Source: Candidatus Heimdallarchaeota archaeon (lineage in GTDB: Archaea; Asgardarchaeota; Heimdallarchaeia; Heimdallarchaeales; Kariarchaeaceae). From it: a DNA stretch of 35,178 bases. Each line of letters starts with the position of its first letter. Position 1 is the stretch's first letter. Positions 1-7,909 of this stretch are shown piece after piece. The DNA is taken from positions 1 to 35,178 of the forward strand of contig WAKA01000029.1 of assembly GCA_015523565.1 (NCBI GenBank). The letters run 5' to 3'. The position numbers and the translations under genes are program-made. Below the pieces are notes generated by a model. The model was given only the letters and a program-made list of their open reading frames with translations, was not told the origin of the DNA and made no database searches.

Positions 1-138
1 AAATTAAAAATAAAAACCTTTTTAGTTTATCATATAAGTTTGTTAAAATTAAAAGATTGGAATTATATCAATACAAAATTAGTTATTGGTCATTTTCTTG
101 CAAGAGATAATAAATAAGGAAGATTGAAATGACTATTT

Positions 139-615
139 ATGGAAAATAGTAGAATTGTTGTGTTCAGGTTTTTTGCAGAGCCTACAGATGTCAATTTTGG
201 CGGGAAGGTGCATGGAGGGGCAGTCATGAAATGGTTGGATCAGACAGCATTTGCCTGTGCCTCATCATGGAGTGGCACATATTGCGTAACTGTATTTGTT
301 GGTGGCATTCATTTTGTACGGCCCATCTACATTGGCAATATCGTACAAATCACAGCAAAATTGATCTATACAGGGACGAGTAGCATGCATATAGCATTGG
401 AGGTTAAATCAAAGTCTCCAAAAGAGCATGAATACGTAGTCAACACCCATTGCACCATGGTTTTTGTAGCGGTTGATGACAAGGGGAACAAGGTAAAGGT
501 TCCAAAATGGACGCCAATGACAGAAGAAGACAAAGAAGCTGAAAAACTTGCAGTTCAGATGAAAGGTTTATTTGCAAAATTTGAGGATAACACAAAAAAG
601 TTGATGACCCCTTAG
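139..615 (+). CDS. YciA/ACOT-like hotdog acyl-CoA thioesterase
   Basis: Probable acyl-CoA thioesterase that hydrolyses acyl-CoA to free acid and CoA in the cytoplasm. The 158 residues form a single hotdog domain. The N-terminal signature of the YciA/BFIT/cytosolic acyl-CoA hydrolase group is visible: D17 and N19 in PTDVNFGG, then HGG (25-27), then the helix with D34 in MKWLDQTAF. Length is normal for a one-domain member. The ATG at 139 is 10 nt downstream of another ATG at 129 that opens a six-codon reading frame in another register. The only Shine-Dalgarno-like stretch (aaggaag, about 118-124) fits 129 better than 139. The 3' end overlaps the convergent HAD gene by 4 nt. Substrate chain length cannot be told from sequence. 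Confidence 0.85.
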   Translation: MENSRIVVFRFFAEPTDVNFGGKVHGGAVMKWLDQTAFACASSWSGTYCVTVFVGGIHFVRPIYIGNIVQITAKLIYTGTSSMHIALEVKSKSPKEHEYVVNTHCTMVFVAVDDKGNKVKVPKWTPMTEEDKEAEKLAVQMKGLFAKFEDNTKKLMTP

Positions 616-1310
616 TTTTTACTTATTTGAGCCAAAGCGTCAGGGATATCATGCAGTGTTTCAACGATGATATCAGGATTTGATTCCATTAATGGTTTTT
701 TTGTATATTTGCCCATTGATCCAAGGATGCCAATTGATTTAGCGCCAATATTTTTGGCGGCTTGGATATCTACAGGAAAGTCACCGATCATGACTGTTTC
801 TTCAGGTTTCACGCCCAATTTTTTACATGCAAGAATCAATGCTTGAGGGTCTGGTTTTGCATTTGTAACATCATCTCTCGTGATGATGACATCAAATACA
901 TTGAACTCAGGAAAATCCTCAAGCGCCTTTTGAATTGTTTTCGTGCTGGCACTTGTGACTAGTGCCATTTTTTCATAATTTGTCCGCACGTAGTTTAAGA
1001 CATTCTGGTAGCCATCTATAGGGGTGATGTTTTGAAACTGTTTCCTTCTTTTTCTTAATTTGGCGAGCAAAAGGAGTCGCTGAAAAAAGTTTAGTCCAGA
1101 GATTTTCCCGATATACCAAATTGATTGGAGAACGATATGATTTGATTTTCCTCCTGATTTTTGGATGATGTTTCCAACATTCCTTTTCACTTTTTCTACA
1201 TTTATGTCACTCTTGATTTCCATGATAGCCCCGAATAATGGTTTCACCCATCTTTCTTCAAGGTCAATCAACGTTCCATCGAAGTCAAGGAGCACTGCCC
1301 TGATTTTCAC
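612..1310 (-). CDS. HAD-superfamily phosphatase, phosphoglycolate phosphatase-like
   Basis: Cytosolic haloacid dehalogenase-fold phosphohydrolase of 232 residues. All four HAD motifs are present: nucleophile and acid D9/D11 in DFDGTL, motif II S120 in LVTSAS, motif III K152 in NAKPDP, and motif IV D177/D181 in MIGDFPVDI. A helical cap lies between motifs I and II (about residues 15-95), as in phosphoglycolate phosphatase/beta-phosphoglucomutase-type enzymes. The substrate is unknown; a small phosphorylated metabolite is likely. The start is GTG; no in-frame ATG lies just upstream, and an AT-rich TATA-like stretch (about 1335-1344) about 26-34 nt upstream suits a leaderless message. The stop shares bases with the stop of the convergent thioesterase. 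Confidence 0.85.
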   Translation of the reverse strand: MKIRAVLLDFDGTLIDLEERWVKPLFGAIMEIKSDINVEKVKRNVGNIIQKSGGKSNHIVLQSIWYIGKISGLNFFQRLLLLAKLRKRRKQFQNITPIDGYQNVLNYVRTNYEKMALVTSASTKTIQKALEDFPEFNVFDVIITRDDVTNAKPDPQALILACKKLGVKPEETVMIGDFPVDIQAAKNIGAKSIGILGSMGKYTKKPLMESNPDIIVETLHDIPDALAQISKN

Positions 1311-1346
1311 TATGTATGATATGCTGAATCAAAAGAATAAATTTTT

Positions 1347-1739
1347 CTAACGCACACTTTTCACTTTTTCTTCAAATGATTTCTTGTTTACAACATATCT
1401 GACATGCTCTCCTTCACCAACGATAAATCCTTGATAGCGGACATTGACTGACAGAAATATTTTCTTTCCCTCGACTTTTGTAATTTGTGCAGTTGCAGTG
1501 ATTGTTTCCCCTGGAAGGACTGCCTTCTTATGGTCAACACAGATTCTTATCCCAACAGAGATGTAATCGCTGGGAAGGAAATCTTGGATCAATAGCTTGG
1601 CAGTTTCTTCCATGAAAAGGACCATGCTGGGAGTGGCGAGAACATCGATGTCTCCAGAACCCAATGTTCTAGCAGTATGACCTTCTGTGATTTTATATTC
1701 TCGTTGGAAATATTTACCCACAGTGTTTTCAAGGTTCAC
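1347..1739 (-). CDS. FlK-like hotdog thioesterase
   Basis: A 130-residue single hotdog domain resembling fluoroacetyl-CoA thioesterase FlK and its many uncharacterised relatives. The motif around residues 33-46 (VLATPSMVLFMEET) is typical. T36, E44 and H70 have the same spacing as the FlK catalytic residues T42, E50 and H76, which I recall from the literature. H115 and R117 fall in the C-terminal strand region conserved in the family. Most members do not act on fluoroacetate, so an ordinary acyl-CoA or damaged-CoA substrate is more likely. The start is GTG (1737-1739). A perfect 8-nt inverted repeat lies 10 nt upstream of it, where the TATA element would be expected, so the gene may be controlled by a dimeric repressor. 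Confidence 0.8.
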   Translation of the reverse strand: MNLENTVGKYFQREYKITEGHTARTLGSGDIDVLATPSMVLFMEETAKLLIQDFLPSDYISVGIRICVDHKKAVLPGETITATAQITKVEGKKIFLSVNVRYQGFIVGEGEHVRYVVNKKSFEEKVKSVR

Positions 1740-1749
1740 AAAAGAATCG

Positions 1750-1769
1750 GCTTAAGTTAGTACTTAAGC
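1750..1769. promoter_or_regulatory. Perfect inverted repeat, probable operator
   Basis: GCTTAAGT, four spacer bases, ACTTAAGC: two perfect 8-nt arms in the 60-nt gap between the rhomboid stop and the GTG of the FlK-like thioesterase. It covers positions 11-30 upstream of that GTG, which is where the archaeal TATA box of a leaderless gene would lie. A bound dimeric regulator would block TBP. It could instead be a hairpin at the 3' end of the rhomboid transcript, but there is no T-run after it on the minus strand. Confidence 0.5.
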
Positions 1770-1799
1770 TTACTCATATTGGATTGAAGATAGGAACTG

Positions 1800-2429
1800 T
1801 TATTTTGCGTTTTTTCCAATGAAGGAATAATTTCCCATGAGAAATCCCACTAAAAACCCGAAAATATGGGCAAAAATATTTGTATTTGCACTGGTTGATG
1901 AGAAAATAAGAAAGATAATACCTGCGGCCAGCAGTCGGTTTTTCTCTTCAAGTTTCTTTTTTCTTGCCCAGCCAAGAATTGCCCCCAACATACCAAATAT
2001 AGCGCCAGAAGCACCAAGTTGGAACGAATTTCCAAGAAGGGGAAGGGAAAGAAGGCTGGAAGCAAGACCAGAAACAAAATAAATGAGGAAAATGTCCTTG
2101 TCAGAGAACTTGTGGTCTTCCAGATAAAAGCCATAAATGATAAGGAACAGTGCATTTCCAAAGAGATGAGCTAGGTCGGCATGAAGGAAAAGAGATGTTA
2201 TTGGTGTCCAAATAAACCCCTTTTGCAATGTTTGGGAGGACAAACCAAAAAGAAGTATTGGGAATTCAGGCATCTGGAAAAGATTCATGGATGGTTCAAG
2301 ATCATTCAGATATGCCCATAAACCAATAAAATACGCAAATAGATAGAATAAAAAATTTGCAAACAAGAGCTTTCCTGTTGCCCGTTTCAATTCATCAATG
2401 GAAAATGCATCGGTCTTAGTTTCTTCCAT
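1800..2429 (-). CDS. Rhomboid family intramembrane serine protease
   Basis: Six-helix membrane protein of 209 residues that should cleave transmembrane substrates within the bilayer. The rhomboid signature is complete: H88 and N92 in HLFGN (HxxxN, oxyanion side), the catalytic serine S141 in GASG, and the catalytic histidine H188 in FAHIFGFLVG. Helices run through about residues 20-40, 75-100, 113-130, 140-155, 165-178 and 185-205, with a lysine-rich loop after helix 4. I start at the ATG at 2429; a GTG two codons upstream is also open. A TATA-like stretch (ttatatta, near 2454-2462) lies about 25-33 nt upstream. It is transcribed away from aspS. The substrates are unknown. Confidence 0.85.
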   Translation of the reverse strand: MEETKTDAFSIDELKRATGKLLFANFLFYLFAYFIGLWAYLNDLEPSMNLFQMPEFPILLFGLSSQTLQKGFIWTPITSLFLHADLAHLFGNALFLIIYGFYLEDHKFSDKDIFLIYFVSGLASSLLSLPLLGNSFQLGASGAIFGMLGAILGWARKKKLEEKNRLLAAGIIFLIFSSTSANTNIFAHIFGFLVGFLMGNYSFIGKNAK

Positions 2430-2490
2430 GGGCACAATTATTACAAATTAACCAATAATATAACTTAATTGTATTGAAACACGACCGATC

Positions 2491-2500
2491 GTATTAAAAA
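2491..2500 (+). promoter_or_regulatory. TATA-like element for aspS
   Basis: The stretch gtattaaaaa lies 22-31 nt upstream of the GTG start of aspS, the spacing expected for archaeal TBP sites on a leaderless or near-leaderless transcript. It was found by eye only. Confidence 0.4.
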
Positions 2501-2521
2501 CTGACAAATTCAAGCCATCTT

Positions 2522-3817
2522 GTGTGGAAAAAGACCCATGACATTGGAGAGATTAACCCAAGCATGGATGGAGAAACAATTACCGTCAACGGCTGGGTTC
2601 ATGCGTTAAGAGTAAAGGGGAAGATTGCCTTTCTTGTGATCAGGGATTCTACAGGGAAAATCCAGGCAACTGCATTGAAGAAGAATGATGAAAAGCTGTT
2701 TGAACATCTGAAGGAATTGACACGAGAAACATGTATTTCCTTGACTGGCAAACTGAAAAAGCATCCTGAAGCACCCCGTGGTATCGAAATTGTCCCTGAA
2801 AGGTTGGAGGTTCTCAATTCCGCCGCCACCCCCTTGCCATTCGACCCCTTTGCTGATTTTATCAATACGAATAAAGACACAAGATTTGATTGGAGAATAT
2901 TGGATTTGAGGAATCCAATTCCCTTGGCTTACCATAAACTAAGGTCAGAGGTTATTTTTGAGGTTTCAAAATATATGCAGGAACAAGGGTTCACATTTTG
3001 GACAACGCCCAAAGTTTTGGGAGCAGCTAGTGAAGGGGGTGCAGAGGTATTCAAAGTTGATTGGTTTGGCAAACCAGCTTTTCTTGCAATGTCTCCACAA
3101 CTTCACAAGCAAGCAATCGCCGCAAATACTGGAACCAAATATTTTGAGATCACTCCATATTTCCGTGCAGAGAAAAGCCGAACTCGCCGTCATCTTGCGG
3201 AATTTTCAGGATTTGACGTGGAGGTTCCATTTGCCAGTGATGAGGATGTATGGCCAATAATGGAAGGAATTGTAAAAACTGCGGCAGATGCAATCAACAA
3301 GCATCCAGAGTTGCTTGAGGAATTGGGAGTTGAGGTACCCGAAGTAAAATTACCATTCAAAAGGTTAAGCTATGATGAATGCGTAAACCTTCTTCATGAA
3401 AATAAAATTGAAATGGAATGGGGAGAGGATTTCAGCACTGAACAAGAGGCCAAGCTTTGGGAAATTGTAGGGGAACCGTTTTTCATATATCATTTTCCCA
3501 AAAGTGTTGGAAAGTTCTATGTAAGAGAGGTAGAGGGAGATCCAAAGAAATGCCATGCATTTGACCTCATCTTCAAGCATGAATTAAGTTCAGGAGGTTG
3601 GAGGGAACACAGGTATGACCATCTCTTAAAAAATATTAAAGGGAAAGGCTTGAATCCAGACAATTTTAAGTCCTACTTGAACTTTTTCAAATATGGAGCC
3701 GCCCCTCATGCAGGATTTGGGATGGGTATAGAAAGATTGCTTGTCACCTTACTTAGTGCTCCAGATGTAAGGGAAGTTGTTGCCTTTCCAAGGACAGTTG
3801 ATAGATTGCATCCTTGA
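2522..3817 (+). CDS. aspS: Aspartyl-tRNA synthetase, archaeal type, probably non-discriminating
   Basis: Class IIb synthetase of 431 residues that charges tRNA with aspartate. An N-terminal OB-fold anticodon domain (about 15-100) precedes the catalytic domain. Aspartate-specific residues are present: SPQLHK (191-196, K196), D232, and motif 3 GFGMGIER (398-405, R405). H28 in GWVHALR and P85 in HPEAPRG stand where discriminating archaeal enzymes carry Trp and Lys. That His/Pro pair marks non-discriminating enzymes that also load tRNA-Asn, which would need an amidotransferase (GatCAB). Oddities: the motif 2 loop SRTRRHLAEF (219-228) is the form usual in AsnRS, a Met (190) precedes SPQL where Gln is usual, and W360 replaces the usual Gln in SSGGxREH. 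The start is GTG, which aligns with the normal family N-terminus. Confidence 0.92.
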   Translation: MWKKTHDIGEINPSMDGETITVNGWVHALRVKGKIAFLVIRDSTGKIQATALKKNDEKLFEHLKELTRETCISLTGKLKKHPEAPRGIEIVPERLEVLNSAATPLPFDPFADFINTNKDTRFDWRILDLRNPIPLAYHKLRSEVIFEVSKYMQEQGFTFWTTPKVLGAASEGGAEVFKVDWFGKPAFLAMSPQLHKQAIAANTGTKYFEITPYFRAEKSRTRRHLAEFSGFDVEVPFASDEDVWPIMEGIVKTAADAINKHPELLEELGVEVPEVKLPFKRLSYDECVNLLHENKIEMEWGEDFSTEQEAKLWEIVGEPFFIYHFPKSVGKFYVREVEGDPKKCHAFDLIFKHELSSGGWREHRYDHLLKNIKGKGLNPDNFKSYLNFFKYGAAPHAGFGMGIERLLVTLLSAPDVREVVAFPRTVDRLHP

Positions 3818-3818
3818 T

Positions 3819-4742
3819 TTATTGAGTCAGGACTTCACATCCATTTTCCTTGACAATGATTGTATGCTCAAACTGTGACACATTTGCATTTGGATTTCTT
3901 TCGACAAGCACAGGATAACCCATAATTATTCCAGCTCTAAGCAATTTTCTCAAATCCTTCATGATTGTCTCCTTGTCATTGTTTTCCTTGTCATAAAGGA
4001 AACGGGGTGAGAAGGGGAGTACGCCAACAGTCTTGAAATACTTGGCGAGGATTTTTGCATGTTCCACTTCTTTTTTCTTGGGTTTTCTGACAACCCTGAA
4101 AATATTTGTGCGTTTGCCATTGATTACTTCACCAACCCCATCGGTGGCGAATGGCTCTATTGCATACACCTTTCCTTTTTGTAATCTTCCTTTTATTAAT
4201 TCGAGAAATTTTGATCCATGATTCGGGATGGTTTGACCTGCGTGAAGGACATAACGTTTGATTTGGTGACCAGACAGGTTCCTGATGGGTTCATATCCCG
4301 CAGAAGTGATTGTTTTCTCGATGACTGCACCAACTTCCATTACTTTGACACCATCTTTCACAATTGAGAGAGCCGCTTCAAGAGCTTCGTTTGCCACTTT
4401 TACAAGTTCGTTGTATTGTGGATTGAAGTTTATTGTTATTGCGGTATCAACAATATATCCATCCACATGAGCACCTAAATCCACCTTGATGGTGTCATTC
4501 TTTCCGACAGTTCTAGAATCATTGATTTCAGGGGAATAATGAGCTGCTTCGTTGTTGATGGAAAAGTTCAGTGGAAAAGAGGGTTTTGCACCTTCTTTTC
4601 TGATAAATCCCTCTATTTCCTCTGCAATCTGAAATGCATTTTTTCCAGGCCTAATGGTTTTTTCAGCGATTCTTTTAGCTTCAATTGATATCCTTCCAGC
4701 TTCCCTATATTTTGAAAGAATTTCTTTTGCCTTACTTTCCAT
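3819..4742 (-). CDS. map: Methionine aminopeptidase, type 2
   Basis: Removes the initiator methionine from nascent proteins; a cytosolic dinuclear metalloprotease. Its 307 residues carry the type 2 insertion domain (about 160-250), which marks archaeal and eukaryotic MetAP2. Metal ligands and catalytic histidines are visible: H68 in AAHYSPE, D88 in KVDLGAH, D99 in YIVDTAI, H159 in SGHQIKRYVLH, H167, E196 in AIEPFAT and E292 in QFEHTI. It lies one base beyond the aspS stop in convergent orientation. Upstream, on the same strand, the first subtilase gene ends 40 nt before the ATG, so cotranscription is possible, although this is a housekeeping gene. Confidence 0.95.
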   Translation of the reverse strand: MESKAKEILSKYREAGRISIEAKRIAEKTIRPGKNAFQIAEEIEGFIRKEGAKPSFPLNFSINNEAAHYSPEINDSRTVGKNDTIKVDLGAHVDGYIVDTAITINFNPQYNELVKVANEALEAALSIVKDGVKVMEVGAVIEKTITSAGYEPIRNLSGHQIKRYVLHAGQTIPNHGSKFLELIKGRLQKGKVYAIEPFATDGVGEVINGKRTNIFRVVRKPKKKEVEHAKILAKYFKTVGVLPFSPRFLYDKENNDKETIMKDLRKLLRAGIIMGYPVLVERNPNANVSQFEHTIIVKENGCEVLTQ

Positions 4743-4782
4743 GAATTTTCGACCCTTATTTTGTTACAATAAAGTTAGTTTA

Positions 4783-7755
4783 TCAAGTTTCTTTTCCCTC
4801 AACCAAGTTTTTCAATTCTCTTCCTCCTTCGTTTTTAATCCAAATAACCCAACTTGTCATCAAAAAGAAGAGGATTGTAATGGCAAACAGATCATGGGTT
4901 TTTTGTTGGTTATAGTTTGCCAGTACACCAATTATTTCAGTATATCCATTTGTAAATTGATCTCCATAATAGATTGGGATAAACATGCTATACTTTCCAG
5001 CAAAGTATATGGTTAGTTTCGTTGAATATTCACCATCAACAAGTGTGAAATTAATTTCTGAGATGAATGTAGGTTCATCATTATGGATGAGATATCCTTT
5101 AAGTACAGATGGCAACTGAATAGGAGTACCATTTGAAAATGTAGGGGTTGAAAAGGAAATTGTAAAATTCTTGTAGAGTTCGACATTTATTTCTTCCCTT
5201 GTTTGTAATTTGATATTGTTAACCTTTATTGGAACCTTTATGATCTGATTTTGGATTAGCCATTCAAAAGTATCAATAGCAACATCCTGTGGGATTTCAG
5301 GATCATCAGTGAAAACTGGATTGAAACTGTTTCTTATCATGCCATATCTGAGAACTGGATAAATGAATGGGAGAACGGACGAATAAACAATGACACGTCC
5401 TTTACCGACTTCCTGAGCGGCGGCAATGGGTCTACCATTAAATTCACCCAAAGTGACAACATCATCTCCAAGAATATCCAAATACGGGCCAGTAGTAGGA
5501 AGGGGAGCTTGTTCAGGAAGCACAGTCTGAAATCTCAATGTTTTTCCAACAACATCATATTGAATGCCATAGTCTGGTTTACCATCATTGTTGCTATCTT
5601 TGTTTAACCTGATTCCAATTTGTTGATTGTTTAGATTTAATCTAAAAATTGCATTTAACGAGTCAATGGCAAATGGACCCATAGGACCATATTCTGTTTC
5701 ATATGATCCACCATGAGCCAATACAAGTAATCCACCTCCCAACTCATCAACAAACTTTCGGATAGCTGTATTTTCATCTGCAGAATAATCAACATCAGGG
5801 TCTGCAATGACAAGGATATTGTATTGTTTCAAAAGATTGAGAGTTAAAGACTTATTCTGAAAATCTACAATAAACCCCTTGTCCCGTAGAAGAACATTCA
5901 GGAAAATAAATTTTCCAGTAGGGCCATCATTCAAGAAATAATCTCCGAGGGTGTCTGCATCTTTGGAGATATCAAAAAGAATTTTTCCTCGAGGAAAGCG
6001 GGAAATGCTAAAAACAGAGATATTTGCATATTTCATGGGTTGTAGGGATTGTCCGTCGAGGAAATAAATTTCAGCTTTTACATATTCAACCTTCTTACTG
6101 GTGACCGTAAGATTTATGGGTACGATATTACTCCCCTGTTGAAGTTTTACAAATGTCGGCAAACCAATTTCTATATTACCGAAGTATTTTCTGTATTTAG
6201 GAACAATGGTCAAGTTTTCATCTGAGAAAACAGTAATATTGAAATAACGAGTTTCATTGATGATTGATGCGCGATAATAAAGATTAGATTCAAATCTAAC
6301 TGGATTTCCCTGATCGTCGAACTCCCTTCCATCATGGATTGCAAGGGGAGAAACAGTTACCCTTTCCAATTGAGCATTCTTTGTATTATTATACTTGTTA
6401 TAGAGTATCTCATAAGCTCTTGTGAAATTGACCACACCTCTCCCTTGCCTTTCAACAGCCATTCCCAAATCATTGGCACCAGCCAGGATTGCATGCTTGA
6501 TTTCAATTGCAGTGGCATTTGGAAAGGCCTGACGTAGAAGTAAAGCGCCTGCAGACACTATAGGAGTAGCCATAGAGGTTCCACTCCTGACAACGGGCTC
6601 AGCTGTTTCTGTATTGACTGAGACAATATTTACACCTGGTGCCAGAACATCTGGCTTGTTTAACCTTGAATAAGGTATGGAAGGACCATTGGCAGAAAAA
6701 TCCCAAATGGTTTGTGCATCCAACAATGCTCCAACACTGAGAACATTTTCCAATGCAGCAGGCATTCCCACAGTGCTTCCCCCTTCGTCACCATCATTAC
6801 CTGCCGCAACAACAGCAAGTATATCTTTTTTAGCCACTTTGTTTATGATTTCCGTGAACAAATCAGAAGACCCGTTATAGTTATTGGATCCAAAGCTCAT
6901 TGAGATAACTGAAACATTTAAGGTTGTAGCAAAGTCAATTCCCATTAACACATCAAGATTATTCCCGATACCATTTGAGTCCAGAACACGAATGGATTTG
7001 AAATTAGCCATGGGAGCCATTCCATGACTCTTTGTAAGCTTGAATGAATTATCGAGATAATAATAACCATTTCCGACTGCAATGCCCGCTACATGTGTTC
7101 CATGTCCAGATGGATCTTGTGTAGTATTTTCAGCAGGATTTTGCTTAAGGCTTCCAATAACATAAAATTCACCACGGCTTTTACTTAGATTAAACATGTC
7201 GTTGAAGCTGATCAAATTACTGATTCCTGAATCTACTATTGCAATTGATTGATTTTGACCATAATATCCCATTTTCCAAAGTGGTTCAATAGAAACCCAA
7301 TCCTTTACTTTTTCCAAAGTATTGAATGCCACTTCTTTTGACAATGACCTAGCGTTTTGCCAAGGGTCATTGACCTGTCTTTGATAGTAAGTGACTTGAG
7401 AGGGGATAACTTTCTTGACAGTACGGAATTGGGATGCATCAACATTTTCATTAACAGTGATGGCTGGAACTAAATTGAATACATATTCGACATCATCCCC
7501 CAATAGATCAAGTGCATGATTTCTTTCTTCAAATGAATTGAACCATAGAATTTTCTTGGTTCCTAAAAAACTTTGCAATTCGTGCTTTTTATTCGTTGGA
7601 TAATTGAGGGTTAAACCCCTTGCATCATTTTTTTGCACTATAGGTACGGGATTACTTGGAGATGCTTGATTTTCCGAAAAATCAAGGAAAGGGGCTACCA
7701 TTGGACTTGTCATAACAAGAATAAGGCAGAAGGACAAAAGCATAATGGATCGCAT
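4783..7755 (-). CDS. Membrane-anchored S8 subtilase with site-1-protease-like architecture
   Basis: Secreted serine protease of about 990 residues (numbering here from a GTG three codons upstream; the ATG at 7755 is the likelier start). It has an N-terminal signal peptide (1-25) and a propeptide region (about 55-130). The S8 catalytic domain (155-455) carries D178 in IAIVDSGI, H221 in GHGTHVAG, oxyanion N323 in AAGND and nucleophile S397 in GTSMATP. A Rossmann-like module follows (about 593-800), beginning KILFDIS and containing KQYNILVIADPDVDY, like the region after the protease domain in eukaryotic MBTPS1 (S1P). A DxNxDG calcium-type loop (723-731) lies inside it. A beta domain (855-950) leads to one transmembrane helix (about 958-975) and a short charged tail. 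The protease would face outside the cell. Confidence 0.88.
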   Translation of the reverse strand: MRSIMLLSFCLILVMTSPMVAPFLDFSENQASPSNPVPIVQKNDARGLTLNYPTNKKHELQSFLGTKKILWFNSFEERNHALDLLGDDVEYVFNLVPAITVNENVDASQFRTVKKVIPSQVTYYQRQVNDPWQNARSLSKEVAFNTLEKVKDWVSIEPLWKMGYYGQNQSIAIVDSGISNLISFNDMFNLSKSRGEFYVIGSLKQNPAENTTQDPSGHGTHVAGIAVGNGYYYLDNSFKLTKSHGMAPMANFKSIRVLDSNGIGNNLDVLMGIDFATTLNVSVISMSFGSNNYNGSSDLFTEIINKVAKKDILAVVAAGNDGDEGGSTVGMPAALENVLSVGALLDAQTIWDFSANGPSIPYSRLNKPDVLAPGVNIVSVNTETAEPVVRSGTSMATPIVSAGALLLRQAFPNATAIEIKHAILAGANDLGMAVERQGRGVVNFTRAYEILYNKYNNTKNAQLERVTVSPLAIHDGREFDDQGNPVRFESNLYYRASIINETRYFNITVFSDENLTIVPKYRKYFGNIEIGLPTFVKLQQGSNIVPINLTVTSKKVEYVKAEIYFLDGQSLQPMKYANISVFSISRFPRGKILFDISKDADTLGDYFLNDGPTGKFIFLNVLLRDKGFIVDFQNKSLTLNLLKQYNILVIADPDVDYSADENTAIRKFVDELGGGLLVLAHGGSYETEYGPMGPFAIDSLNAIFRLNLNNQQIGIRLNKDSNNDGKPDYGIQYDVVGKTLRFQTVLPEQAPLPTTGPYLDILGDDVVTLGEFNGRPIAAAQEVGKGRVIVYSSVLPFIYPVLRYGMIRNSFNPVFTDDPEIPQDVAIDTFEWLIQNQIIKVPIKVNNIKLQTREEINVELYKNFTISFSTPTFSNGTPIQLPSVLKGYLIHNDEPTFISEINFTLVDGEYSTKLTIYFAGKYSMFIPIYYGDQFTNGYTEIIGVLANYNQQKTHDLFAITILFFLMTSWVIWIKNEGGRELKNLVEGKET

Positions 7756-7776
7756 TACAATCACATATTGAACAAT

Positions 7777-7793
7777 CTGTATTTTAACTGTTA
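7777..7793 (-). promoter_or_regulatory. TATA-like element for the first subtilase
   Basis: Read on the minus strand, the sequence gttaaaatac lies about 25-35 nt upstream of the ATG at 7755, which supports that start over the GTG at 7764. Confidence 0.35.
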
Positions 7794-7876
7794 TCCGATT
7801 GATTCATGAAAATTGCAAGAAAGCTTTCATATTTCATTTTCTTTTGACAACGAAAAGTCAAAGAAAGTGGAAAACA

Positions 7877-7888
7877 GTTTTATTTTTT
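7877..7888 (+). promoter_or_regulatory. TATA-like element for the CheA-like gene
   Basis: An AT-only stretch (gttttatttttt) lies 22-33 nt upstream of the ATG at 7910. A short perfect palindrome, atgatatcat (7898-7907), sits between it and the start codon. Confidence 0.3.
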
Positions 7889-7909
7889 GAAAATCAATGA
7901 TATCATGAT

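Noticed and set aside
1850-2161. 103-residue frame overlapping the rhomboid gene
   Set aside because: It is a shadow of the rhomboid membrane helices in another frame; the rhomboid frame holds all catalytic motifs.
7843-7862. Short inverted repeat tttgac...gtcaaa between divergent genes
   Set aside because: Six-nt arms with an 8-nt spacer in AT-rich DNA are likely by chance; it is also poorly placed for either promoter.
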